From: Cupriavidus agavae
Lineage (GTDB): Bacteria > Pseudomonadota > Gammaproteobacteria > Burkholderiales > Burkholderiaceae
NCBI RefSeq assembly: GCF_004217045.1
Contig: NZ_SGXM01000004.1
Span: 248,001 to 312,000 of the forward strand
DNA length: 64,000 nt
Reading direction: 5' to 3'
This document shows, piece by piece, positions 35,370-43,390 of the stretch; positions within the stretch are counted from its first letter, which is position 1; each line of letters begins with the position of its first letter. The notes below the pieces were generated by a model. That model saw only the letters and a list, made by a program, of their open reading frames with translations, did no database searches and was not told where the DNA came from. The translations under genes were made by a program, and so were the position numbers.

Positions 35370-35765
35370 ATGAACAAGATCATTTCAATCGCAACGCTCG
35401 CGCTGACTGGCGCGATGGCGTTGTCGACCGCCCAGGCGCAGGTACCTGGCATCCATCGCACGGATCTGGTCAAGCATGAGTTGAGCACGCCGCATCTCGA
35501 AGGGGTGCAGGTCCGTGTGGACTTTGAACCGGGCGCATTTGCGCCGAAGCACGTCCATCCGGGCGAAGAAATCGCCTACGTGCTGGAGGGGACGCTGGAG
35601 TACCAGCTTGGCGATAGCCCGCCCGTGACGCTCAAGGCCGGCCAGGCGCTCTTCATTCCCGCTGGCGTGGCGCATTCCGCTCGCAACGTGGGGAGTGGTA
35701 AGTCATCGGAGTTGGCGACGTACGTCGTGAAGAAGGGCGTACCGTTGGCTACGCCCTCCAGGTAA
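35370..35765 (+). CDS. exported cupin-domain protein
   Basis: This 131-residue protein has a signal peptide (MNKIISIATLALTGAMALS, cleaved near AQA) and one cupin domain. The first metal motif is KHVHPGEEIAYVLEG; the second is FIPAGVAHSARNVG. Together they supply two or three His and a Glu for a metal. Similar small periplasmic cupins are linked to oxidative-stress genes. ATG 35370 has GGAG about 8 nt upstream. The frame is open upstream into the ohr relic, so a fused product is possible but unlikely. Confidence 0.85.
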   Translation: MNKIISIATLALTGAMALSTAQAQVPGIHRTDLVKHELSTPHLEGVQVRVDFEPGAFAPKHVHPGEEIAYVLEGTLEYQLGDSPPVTLKAGQALFIPAGVAHSARNVGSGKSSELATYVVKKGVPLATPSR

Positions 35766-35853
35766 GGCGCCGCGCCGCTACGCCGACGCACGTCGCAACG
35801 CGGCGGGCGTCGGCAATGTTCTGCACGTCAACGCCCTTGCGCATCAGTGAGCG

Positions 35854-36268
35854 TTACGCGCGAGCTTTCCAGTGCGCGAGAGAGGATTGCAGCAGCACGA
35901 CGGACGCCGCCAGCAACACCAGATCCTTCAACAGGAACTGGCCGATCGGCGCGGAGATGGCCGGGAATCCGCCGGCAGTCGGCTCGGCAACACCCGGCGT
36001 CGTGAAGAAGAACGTCAGAGTGATAGCGTAGGTGGCGCAGGACATCACGGCACCCAATACGGAAACACCACGGTGGAAAGCGCCAACGGTCAGCGCGGCG
36101 GCTGTCGCCAGTTCCAGCGTACCGATGACGGCGCTGGCTCCCCGCACACCAAAGGCAGTGTGTAACCAACTCATGAGGGGGCTGTGCTCGATGAATGGTG
36201 CGATACCCTGCGCTTCGTAGAGGGTGAATTTCAAGAATGGGCCAGGCCGATAGCCGTGCCGGCGCCCG
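35854..36268 (-). pseudogene. 5'-truncated DUF417 (RclC/YkgB-like) membrane protein gene
   Basis: The frame encodes most of a DUF417 protein: KFTLYEAQGIAPFIEHSPLMSW, several membrane segments, and FLLKDLVLLAASVVLL near the end. The first 30 or so residues, with the first membrane helix, are missing, and the frame begins abruptly within 34 nt of the SDR stop. A TTG at 36234 could start a shortened product coupled to the SDR gene, but no ATG precedes the domain. RclC-type proteins belong to hypochlorite defence, which fits the ohr relic nearby. I treat it as a likely pseudogene. Confidence 0.65.
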
Positions 36269-37069
36269 TCAGAACACGGCCCGGACGGTGCCACCATCGA
36301 CGCGAATGGTGGCACCGCTGATATAGGCCGCGTAGGGGCTCGCCAGATACGCCACCGCCGCCGCGATTTCATCTGGCCGGCCAAGGCGTCCGACGTCGTT
36401 GGGCACCATATCGCGTACGCAGCCCTGCTCGATGTCCTCCCAGGATTCGCCCCAACCATGTGCCGGAGCGATTTTTTCCAGCAGTTCCTTGACGGAGGGC
36501 ACCAGGACGGCGCCGGGTGCCACGATATTCGATGTGACGCCTGAGTTCTTGAGATCCCGGGCCAACGAGACAGCCAGATTGTGCCGCGCCGCGAGCGAGG
36601 CGTTGTAATCGGGCTGCATGGAAATCGGCTGGCCGGCGAGCCCCCCGCCAATCTGGATGACGCGACCCCAGCGGGCTTCACGCATGGAAGGCACCAGCCG
36701 CTGAATCATCCGCACGGCGGATAGAACATTGACGTCAAAGGTTTCCATCCATCTCTCGGTGGAAGCGGTGTTCCAATCGAGATGGTGGTAGTAGCCAGCA
36801 TTGTTGACGAGGATATCGATCGCGCCGCTCCTGCACGCCTCTGCGACCACGGCGTCAGCCCCCGCATCTGTCGCCAAGTCTCCCAGAGCCATTTCGGCTT
36901 TTCCACCCTCCGCGGTGATCGCTGCCACGACGGCTGCGGCGCGCTCGTGGCTACGGCCGTTGATGACTACGGTCGCGCCCTCCGCAGCCAGGAACTTCGC
37001 GATGGCTTCGCCGAGCCCTGCGGTGGACCCTGTCACCAGGGCGCGCTTTCCAGTCAATTGCAGATTCAT
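36269..37069 (-). CDS. SDR-family protein lacking the catalytic lysine
   Basis: The 266-residue Rossmann-fold protein has the NAD(P) motif TGSTAGLGEAIAK and the NNAG motif at 89-92. The usual catalytic triad is incomplete. Tyr155 is present, but YxxxK reads YNASL (Leu159), and the Ser position reads Gly in IQIGGG. It may therefore be a non-classical reductase or a binding protein. GGAGAAGC precedes ATG 37069. It diverges from a TetR gene, which probably controls it. Confidence 0.82.
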   Translation of the reverse strand: MNLQLTGKRALVTGSTAGLGEAIAKFLAAEGATVVINGRSHERAAAVVAAITAEGGKAEMALGDLATDAGADAVVAEACRSGAIDILVNNAGYYHHLDWNTASTERWMETFDVNVLSAVRMIQRLVPSMREARWGRVIQIGGGLAGQPISMQPDYNASLAARHNLAVSLARDLKNSGVTSNIVAPGAVLVPSVKELLEKIAPAHGWGESWEDIEQGCVRDMVPNDVGRLGRPDEIAAAVAYLASPYAAYISGATIRVDGGTVRAVF

Positions 37070-37094
37070 GTTGCTTCTCCTGGAGCAATATTTC

Positions 37095-37115
37095 TACCAG
37101 TGTATACTTTTGGTA
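37095..37115. promoter_or_regulatory. TACCA-N11-TGGTA inverted repeat, TetR operator candidate
   Basis: TACCA (37095-37099) and TGGTA (37111-37115) lie in the 72-nt gap between the divergent SDR and TetR genes and overlap the place where both promoters must be. Size and position suit a TetR dimer. Confidence 0.45.
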
Positions 37116-37141
37116 TCGAAAAATCTACGGGTGTTTGATTT

Positions 37142-37735
37142 ATGAAGCCATTGGGCAGGAAGGGCGCCGCTACTCGCCAGGCAATCCTCGTGTCGGCGCG
37201 CCAGGCGTTCACCGAGCGAGGCTATGACGTTGGGGTGCGCGAGATCGCGGAGAACGCAGGGGTGACCGCCATGCTCGTCAATCGATACTTCGGGTCGAAA
37301 GAGGAGTTGTTCGAGGAGGTTGTCGAACTGGTGCTGTCCGCTCCGGGCATCCTGACCGAGGAGTCGATGCGCGGTGCCCCCGATCTTTCAGACTTTTGCC
37401 GCCGGGCGGCCACGGCCTTGGTAGCGAAGACGGCGCCCGAGCAGACGCCGCTGGACGGATTTCTCATCATGCTGCGCTCGGCGAACCATCCGCCGGCCGC
37501 GAAGATCTTGCGGAAGGCATTCGAAGCACACTTCGCGGCACCGCTGGCGAGCCTGCTGCCGGGCGCCGATCCGAACCAGCGCGCCGCCATGTTTCTGTCG
37601 GTCATTGCCGGCTTTCAAGTCATGCGGCAGATCGTCGAACTGGACGGCCTGACTGACGCCGACCCATCTGGTCTGGCCGCGCAGCTGGAAGCGATGTTCG
37701 GAGTATTGATCGTGGATGGGGCTCGGATGCCCTGA
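37142..37735 (+). CDS. TetR-family transcriptional regulator
   Basis: The 197-residue protein begins with a TetR helix-turn-helix (ATRQAILVSARQAFTERGYDVGVREIAENAGVTAMLVNRYFGSKEELF), followed by an all-helical ligand domain. It lies 72 nt from the divergent SDR start, so it probably represses the SDR gene and itself. The ligand is unknown. Confidence 0.9.
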   Translation: MKPLGRKGAATRQAILVSARQAFTERGYDVGVREIAENAGVTAMLVNRYFGSKEELFEEVVELVLSAPGILTEESMRGAPDLSDFCRRAATALVAKTAPEQTPLDGFLIMLRSANHPPAAKILRKAFEAHFAAPLASLLPGADPNQRAAMFLSVIAGFQVMRQIVELDGLTDADPSGLAAQLEAMFGVLIVDGARMP

Positions 37736-37874
37736 ACGTCATTCATTCGGCGCCGAAGGCGTGCGCTACCGCTGGTAAGCAGGTGGCCGGATCAGTCCGG
37801 GGGGAGGGCCCGCCCGCCCCCGTTTCGTTCCAGCACTCGACGTCATTCCGGTAAGGCCCGGGGCAAGCTCAGGT

Positions 37875-39188
37875 ATGCTCCGCGCTGCGTTCGAAATTGC
37901 TGAGAGGAAGGTTGTGTCGCGGAATACGTGGGCGGTGGCGCTGGGTCCACTTTTGGGGTTGTTCATTGTTAGTCTGGGAAGTGGCTTCATGTCCTCCCTG
38001 ACGTCTCTCAGGCTCGACGCGGCGGGTGTTTCGGCCACGATGATCGGGGCCATCTCGTCCGCCTACTTCGTCGGGCTCACGCTCGGCGCGGTCACGAGCG
38101 ATCGGCTGATTTCCCGCATCGGCCATATCCGGTCGTACAGCAGCTTCGCGTCGCTGGTTTCCATCACCTACCTGCTGCAGGGGCTGATTCCCGACCCGTG
38201 GGTCTGGCTGCTGCTTCGGCTCGTCAACGGCTGGGCGATGGTGGGCATCTACCTGGTCGTGGAAAGCTGGTTGCTGCTGGCCGGCGACACCAAATCCCGG
38301 GGCCGGCTGCTGGCGATCTACATGATCGCGCTCTATGGTTCGATCATGCTGGCCCAGATGAGCCTCGGCGCCATTGGCACCGCTGTCGACAGCGTGCCGT
38401 TCATGGCGGCCGGTGTGCTGGGCGCGATGGCCGTATTGCCGATGGCGATCCTGCCCCGGACCGCGCCGGAAGTTGGCCATGCCGAACCGTTGATGCCGCA
38501 GGACCTTTTCCGCGTGACGCCAGCCGGCGCGATCGGCAGCCTGGGTTCCGGCATCGGCATTGCGGCGGTCTACACACTGCTGCCCATCTACCTGCAGCGC
38601 GAAGGACTGAGCGTCAGCGAGGTGGGCGACATGATGGCCTGTGCGATCTGCGGGGCGATGGCACTGCAATATCCCGTGGGCCGCTGGTCGGACCGGCAGG
38701 ACCGGCAGACCGTGCTGCTGGCGCTGAGCGCGGGTTGTGCCGTGGTGTCGCTGCTGGTGCTTGTGCTGCCGAGCTATCCGCCCGTGCTGAGCGTGCTGAT
38801 GTTCCTGATCGGCGGCGGCATCTTCGCCATCTATCCGGTGGCCGTGAGCCATTCGGCAGACCGTGCGGAGCCGCGCGAACTGGTACGCGTCATCCAGGGC
38901 ATGCTGCTGATCAACTCGGTGGGCGCGGCGGCCAGTCCGCTGTTGATTTCGCCCCTGATGAACCGCTCGGGGCCGGGTGGGCTGTTCTGGGCGTTCCTCG
39001 TGCTGCATGCGGCGCTGGCGGCTTATTTCCTGTTGCGCCGCCGCGCGCATCCGGCGCCGGTATCGGCGGCGCCTTTCGCGGCCACCGCGCAGATGACGCC
39101 GGTGGGCGCGGAGATCCGGGTGACCGAGGAACTGGCGCAGGCCGCCGTCGTCCCGACTCCCCAGACGGCCGAAGCCGGGCAACTGTAG
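37875..39188 (+). CDS. MFS transporter (YcaD-like)
   Basis: The 437-residue protein has twelve membrane segments and the YcaD/DHA1-type pattern (GLTLGAVTSDRLISRIGHIRSY between segments 2 and 3, LVVESWLLL). The C-terminal tail of about 45 residues is soluble. ATG 37875 is the first start; a GTG at 37914 behind AGAGGAAG is a fair alternative that would drop 13 residues. The substrate is unknown. It ends at a clear terminator, so it is a single-gene unit. Confidence 0.88.
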   Translation: MLRAAFEIAERKVVSRNTWAVALGPLLGLFIVSLGSGFMSSLTSLRLDAAGVSATMIGAISSAYFVGLTLGAVTSDRLISRIGHIRSYSSFASLVSITYLLQGLIPDPWVWLLLRLVNGWAMVGIYLVVESWLLLAGDTKSRGRLLAIYMIALYGSIMLAQMSLGAIGTAVDSVPFMAAGVLGAMAVLPMAILPRTAPEVGHAEPLMPQDLFRVTPAGAIGSLGSGIGIAAVYTLLPIYLQREGLSVSEVGDMMACAICGAMALQYPVGRWSDRQDRQTVLLALSAGCAVVSLLVLVLPSYPPVLSVLMFLIGGGIFAIYPVAVSHSADRAEPRELVRVIQGMLLINSVGAAASPLLISPLMNRSGPGGLFWAFLVLHAALAAYFLLRRRAHPAPVSAAPFAATAQMTPVGAEIRVTEELAQAAVVPTPQTAEAGQL

Positions 39189-39253
39189 TGGCCGGACTCG
39201 TACATACCGACCAGCGAACGCGCTGAGCGTTGCCGTGGGCTGAGAGAAAGAAA

Positions 39254-39281
39254 GGGGCGGCTTCCGGGCCGCCCCTTTTTT
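39254..39281 (+). terminator. rho-independent terminator after the MFS gene
   Basis: GGGGCGGC (39254-39261) pairs with GCCGCCCC (39268-39275), followed by six T's. It separates the MFS gene from cassette A. Confidence 0.9.
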
Positions 39282-39330
39282 CGTACCCTCCCCCCGGAGA
39301 AAAGCCAGCGGTATTGCGGAAAGTCATGGG

Positions 39331-39389
39331 TTGTAAAAGCAACCTGTGTGTGCTTCAATTGGCGGCGAATCATTAGTTGGTTTAACAAC
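39331..39389. promoter_or_regulatory. paired GTTG-N6-CAAC operators before the aldehyde-dehydrogenase gene
   Basis: GTTGTAAAAGCAAC (39331-39344) and GTTGGTTTAACAAC (39376-39389) share GTTG-N6-CAAC and lie 45 nt apart start to start. A second pair with 44-nt spacing stands at 42059-42116. The MarR regulator at 49529 is the best candidate to bind both pairs. Confidence 0.65.
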
Positions 39390-39465
39390 TAGTAGGATCG
39401 GCCTGGGGCACGGCGCCGCTGCGCGCCAGGTCGTCTTTCACGATCTACCGACAGGGGACAACTCC

Positions 39466-40929
39466 ATGAGAGAGAAGGCGGAGGCAATGCACTGGATCCG
39501 TGGCGAATGGCTTGCCGAAGGACAGTGCAGGGAGAGTATCGACCCGGCGACGGGCCAGGTAATTGGCTATTACCACGATGCGCCGGTTGCCACGATGCAA
39601 CTGGCGATCGATGCGGCGGCGGAAGCGTTCGCCGGCAGTCCATGGAAGGACGACGCCTACCTGCGGGCAACGGCGCTGGGCCGCCTTGCCGACGCATTCG
39701 CGAGCCGGCAGCACGAGGTCGTGGACACACTGTGCGCCGAGAACGGCAAGATCCGCCCCGAGGCGACGTTCGAGGCATCGTTGATTCCGCGTGCGCTGCG
39801 GTTCGTGTCCGGGCTGGCGATGCACAACTTCGGTCGCGTGGTGGAAAGCCGCCCCGGCCAGCAGGCCATGAGCATCCGGGAAGCGGTGGGCGTGGCCGGT
39901 CTCATCATCCCCTGGAACTCGCCGGCCTATCTGTGTATCCGCGCCCTGGCACCGGCCTTGGCCGCAGGCTGCACGGCGGTGGTCAAGATGCCGCATCAGG
40001 CCGCGCAGACCGCCGCGCTGCTTGCCGGCATCATCGCCAGCGTGCCGGAGCTACCGCGCGGCGTGGTCAATATCGTGACCGAGTCCGGCGCGGACGGCGC
40101 CCGCCTGCTCGTGGATTCGCCACTGGTGCCGGCGGTCAGCTTCACAGGCAGCACCGCGACCGGCCGGGCAATTGCCCGCGCGGCGGCGGACCGCCTCAAG
40201 CGCGTGGGCCTCGAACTGGGTGGCAAGACCCCCCATCTGATCTTCGACGATGCCGATCTGGCCGCGGTACTGCCTGTGCTGGAGAAATCGTGCACGGTGT
40301 TCGCCGGGCAATTCTGCATGACAGGCAGCCGCGTCCTGGTGCAGCGGGGTATCGCCGATGCCGTGCGTAGTGGTCTGGCGCAGCGGTTGCAGGCCGTGCG
40401 CGTGGGCCCGGCGCGGGAGACGTCGAGCCAGATGGGTCCGCTGATCGACAAGGCGGCCGTGGCGCGCGTGGACAAGGTGGTGGAAGCGTCGATCGCGGCG
40501 GGCGCCAGGGTGCTGGTGCGGGGCGGACCGGCGCTCGACGATCCGGCGCTGGCCGGTGGCGCGTTCTATCGGCCCACGCTGCTGGAGATTGCCGACCAGC
40601 GCCTGCCGATCGCACGCGAGGAAACGTTCGGCCCGGTTCAGACGCTGCAGGTCTTCGATACCGAAGCCGACGCCATTGCGCTGGCCAACGACAGCGACTA
40701 CGGCCTGAGCGCCTGCGTGTGGAGCCGCGATGCCGACCGGCCGATCCGCGTGGCGCGGCGGCTGCAGGCCGGGCTCATCTCGATCAACAGCTGGGCCAAC
40801 CTCGCCGTGGAAATGGAAGAGGGCGGCTTCAAGTCGAGCGGACTGGGGCGGCTGGGTGGGCTGGCATCGGTGGAGGACTTCCTGGAGTACAAGCAGATCA
40901 CGCAGGACTTCTTCCCCCATCACCATTGA
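39466..40929 (+). CDS. aldehyde dehydrogenase (cassette A)
   Basis: The 487-residue protein is a full ALDH. It has Asn151 (PWNSP), the Glu250 motif LELGGK, the catalytic Cys284 (GQFCMTGSR), and the C-terminal EETFGPV. In a ring-cleavage pathway it would oxidise the semialdehyde formed by the dioxygenase, like 2-hydroxymuconic semialdehyde dehydrogenases. ATG 39466 follows AGGGGAC by about 8 nt. It is transcribed alone from the operator pair at 39331-39389 and is probably the shared semialdehyde step, as cassette B has no ALDH. Confidence 0.92.
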   Translation: MREKAEAMHWIRGEWLAEGQCRESIDPATGQVIGYYHDAPVATMQLAIDAAAEAFAGSPWKDDAYLRATALGRLADAFASRQHEVVDTLCAENGKIRPEATFEASLIPRALRFVSGLAMHNFGRVVESRPGQQAMSIREAVGVAGLIIPWNSPAYLCIRALAPALAAGCTAVVKMPHQAAQTAALLAGIIASVPELPRGVVNIVTESGADGARLLVDSPLVPAVSFTGSTATGRAIARAAADRLKRVGLELGGKTPHLIFDDADLAAVLPVLEKSCTVFAGQFCMTGSRVLVQRGIADAVRSGLAQRLQAVRVGPARETSSQMGPLIDKAAVARVDKVVEASIAAGARVLVRGGPALDDPALAGGAFYRPTLLEIADQRLPIAREETFGPVQTLQVFDTEADAIALANDSDYGLSACVWSRDADRPIRVARRLQAGLISINSWANLAVEMEEGGFKSSGLGRLGGLASVEDFLEYKQITQDFFPHHH

Positions 40930-40950
40930 GCCGTGCGATGTGAGACGCGC

Positions 40951-40986
40951 GGTGCCGGCCGGCTGTATCGCGGGCCGGCCGGCACC
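40951..40986. terminator. 13-bp stem-loop between convergent cassette A genes
   Basis: GGTGCCGGCCGGC (40951-40963) and GCCGGCCGGCACC (40974-40986) are perfect complements around a 10-nt loop, between the ends of the ALDH and amidohydrolase genes. There is no T tract; a rho-supported bidirectional terminator is likely. Confidence 0.6.
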
Positions 40987-40999
40987 GGGGCCTGCCGAG

Positions 41000-42022
41000 T
41001 CAGATGCGGCCCAGCCACGTTGCGGCGTTCTTCCAGCGCAGCCGTTCGGTCACGTCCCCAGGCAGGCCGAGCGATGCAATGCGCGCGGCGGGGTCGGCGT
41101 CCATGATGGCGAAGGGATAGTCGGTCCCGATCATGACGCGGTCGTCGCCAACCAGCTCCACGAGCGCGCGGATGGCCTGCGGGCTGTAGAGCAGGTCGTC
41201 GTAATAGAGCGCGCGGGCCGCTTCCACGGGCGCCAGCGCGATGGCGTCGCGCAGTGCGCCCTGTTTCTCCCACGCAAACTGCATCCGGGGCACCAGCGCC
41301 TGGATCGAGCCGCCTCCATGGCTCAGTGCAATCCGCAGGTTCGGAAAGCGCGCAAGCAGCCCGCCCGTCATCAGTGATGCCGCGGCCAGCCCGATCTCGC
41401 CCGGGAATGCCACCACTTGTTCCAGCGCGGACGGCCCGAGCAGCCGCTCCATGCCGGCCGGCCGCAGCGGGTGGACGAAGATCGCCGCGTCGAGCGCCTG
41501 CGCTGCCTCGAAGAAGGGCCAGAAGCGCGCGTCGCCAATCGGCACGCCCATCACGTTGCTGCCCACCTCCACCCCCGCCAGTCCCAGCGTGCCCACCGCA
41601 TGGGCCAGTTCCGCAATGGCGCGATCCACATCCTGCAGCGGTGCCGCACCGAGCGCACTGAACCGGGTGGGAGCGCTCGCCACCATGCCTGCCAGCGTCT
41701 CGTTCAGATAGCGCGACAGCACCGCGGCATCGTCTCCTTCCATCCAATAGGACAGCAGTTCCGGCATTGGCGAAAGCACCTGGTGGCCGACGTCGGTGGC
41801 GTCCATGTCGGCCAGCCGGGCGCCGGTATCCCAGGAGTGATGCGGCACCGTGCGATAGATCTGCTCCGAGATGACCACGTGCCGATGGCAGGGCTGCGCG
41901 GCGCGCATCGAGGGCCAGGGCACGTTGGCGCGGCGGCCCAGGTAGCGCGGGAATTCGGCTGGTATGACGTGCGTGTGGACATCGAGGCATCCGCAGCCGG
42001 AGTGCAGGAAGGGGGCGTTCAT
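41000..42022 (-). CDS. ACMSD-like amidohydrolase (decarboxylase), cytosolic
   Basis: The 340-residue TIM-barrel protein has the zinc motif DVHTHVIP, a middle His (IFVHPLRP), SHGGGS, and the late Asp in GTDYPF, as in aminocarboxymuconate-semialdehyde decarboxylases and gamma-resorcylate decarboxylases. It would decarboxylate an unsaturated or ring acid. It has no signal peptide, unlike the paralogues at 47259 and 59083. GGAGA precedes ATG 42022. It diverges from the monooxygenase gene across a pair of GTTG-N6-CAAC operators. Confidence 0.88.
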   Translation of the reverse strand: MNAPFLHSGCGCLDVHTHVIPAEFPRYLGRRANVPWPSMRAAQPCHRHVVISEQIYRTVPHHSWDTGARLADMDATDVGHQVLSPMPELLSYWMEGDDAAVLSRYLNETLAGMVASAPTRFSALGAAPLQDVDRAIAELAHAVGTLGLAGVEVGSNVMGVPIGDARFWPFFEAAQALDAAIFVHPLRPAGMERLLGPSALEQVVAFPGEIGLAAASLMTGGLLARFPNLRIALSHGGGSIQALVPRMQFAWEKQGALRDAIALAPVEAARALYYDDLLYSPQAIRALVELVGDDRVMIGTDYPFAIMDADPAARIASLGLPGDVTERLRWKNAATWLGRI

Positions 42023-42058
42023 TCGGGTATCTCCTGATAGGGAAGTGCGCGCAAAACG

Positions 42059-42116
42059 GTTGCAAAAGCAACTGTCATCGGCTTTAATTCGAGCACGGTT
42101 AGGTTGCTTTTGCAAC
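42059..42116. promoter_or_regulatory. paired GTTG-N6-CAAC operators in the divergent cassette A promoter
   Basis: GTTGCAAAAGCAAC (42059-42072) and GTTGCTTTTGCAAC (42103-42116) are 44 nt apart start to start. The two are perfect inverted repeats (GTTGC/GCAAC around AAAA or TTTT) and lie close to the two divergent start codons (42022 and 42136). Binding to both would cover or loop the two promoters. Confidence 0.75.
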
Positions 42117-42135
42117 AATTTAGGAGAGTCGTTCG

Positions 42136-43380
42136 ATGGCCACACCCCAAGCTGTACTGGATCGCCCCACTGCACCCGCCCCGGCAGCGCCTGCCGACAC
42201 GGCCGTGCAGGCCAAACTGATGGAGGCCGTCGCCCGGCTCCGCCCGATCATTGCGCAGCGCGCCCGCCAGACGGAGCTCGATCGCCGCGTCTCGGCCGAC
42301 ATCACGGAGCAACTGATTGCCGCGGGCCTGTACCGCGTGGTGCAGCCGAAGCGGTTCGGCGGACATGAACTGGGGCTCGAAGTCCTGCGCCGCCTGGCGT
42401 TCGAGCTGGGGCAGGGCTGTACCTCCACCGGCTGGTGCTATGGCCTGAGCGCGGCGGCTTCGTGGGTGCTCGGCATGTTTCCGGGCGAGGCGCAGCACGA
42501 TGTGTGGGGCGCGTCGCCCGACGCGCTGCTTGCCTCCTGCATCGCGCCCACGGGCAAGGCCGAACCGGTGGACGGCGGCTACCGCCTGCAAGGCCGCTGG
42601 AGCTTCGGCAGCAATTGCGACAACGCCCAGTGGATGTCGCTTGGTGCGATGGTGCCGCAGGAGGAAGGCAAGCCGCCGCGCCCGCTGTTTCTGCTGGTGC
42701 CCAAAGGCGAGTACGAGATCGTCGATACGTGGCACACGGTAGGCCTGGCCGGCACGGGCAGCAAGGACATCGCCATCAGCGAGCCGGTGTTCGTACCGGC
42801 ACACCGCACCGTGGCCTTTGCAGACGTGCTCGAACAGGAGGGCCCCGGCGCCGAACTGCACACGTCGCCGATCTATCGCCTGCCCTTCCTCAGCGGCTTC
42901 CCGCCGTTGCTGGCCAACCCCGCCGTGGCGGCCTTGCGCGGGGCGCTGGACGAGTTTGTCGAGAGCGTGGCCGCGCGCGCCACGCGAGGTGCCTTCGCGG
43001 GCGGCGGGCAATCGATTGCCCAGTTCGGCCACGTGCAGTCCGCCGTGGCGCGGGGCGAGGCCGCGGTGGATGCCGCCCAGCTGATCTTGCAGCGCGACCT
43101 GCAACTGGCCACGGACCTGGTAGCCGCCGGCACCCGGCTCAGCGCCGCCCAGCGCATCACGGTGCGACGCGGGCACGCCTACGCCGTGCAGCTCTGTGTG
43201 GAGGCGATCAACGAACTCTATGACGTGGTCGGCGGCACCGGCATCCAGCTCGACAACGGCGTGCAGCGCGCGTGGCGCGACATCAACGCGGTGGCCCACC
43301 ATATCAGTGTCAACTGGCACGCCGTATCAAGCATGTACGGCCAGATGCGGCTGGGTCTGCCGCCGCGCGGGCAGTATTGA
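42136..43380 (+). CDS. two-component flavin-dependent monooxygenase, oxygenase subunit (cassette A)
   Basis: The 414-residue protein has the acyl-CoA-dehydrogenase fold of group D flavin monooxygenases such as HsaA or HpaH-type phenol hydroxylases. Evidence is the N-terminal helix set (RPIIAQRARQTELDRRVS), a middle beta domain (GYRLQGRWSFGSNCDNAQW) and a C-terminal four-helix bundle. It uses reduced flavin from a separate reductase, encoded at 44314. Its substrate is probably a phenolic ring acid. It starts the operon 42136-44826. Confidence 0.88.
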   Translation: MATPQAVLDRPTAPAPAAPADTAVQAKLMEAVARLRPIIAQRARQTELDRRVSADITEQLIAAGLYRVVQPKRFGGHELGLEVLRRLAFELGQGCTSTGWCYGLSAAASWVLGMFPGEAQHDVWGASPDALLASCIAPTGKAEPVDGGYRLQGRWSFGSNCDNAQWMSLGAMVPQEEGKPPRPLFLLVPKGEYEIVDTWHTVGLAGTGSKDIAISEPVFVPAHRTVAFADVLEQEGPGAELHTSPIYRLPFLSGFPPLLANPAVAALRGALDEFVESVAARATRGAFAGGGQSIAQFGHVQSAVARGEAAVDAAQLILQRDLQLATDLVAAGTRLSAAQRITVRRGHAYAVQLCVEAINELYDVVGGTGIQLDNGVQRAWRDINAVAHHISVNWHAVSSMYGQMRLGLPPRGQY

Positions 43381-43390
43381 GGAGCGAGCG

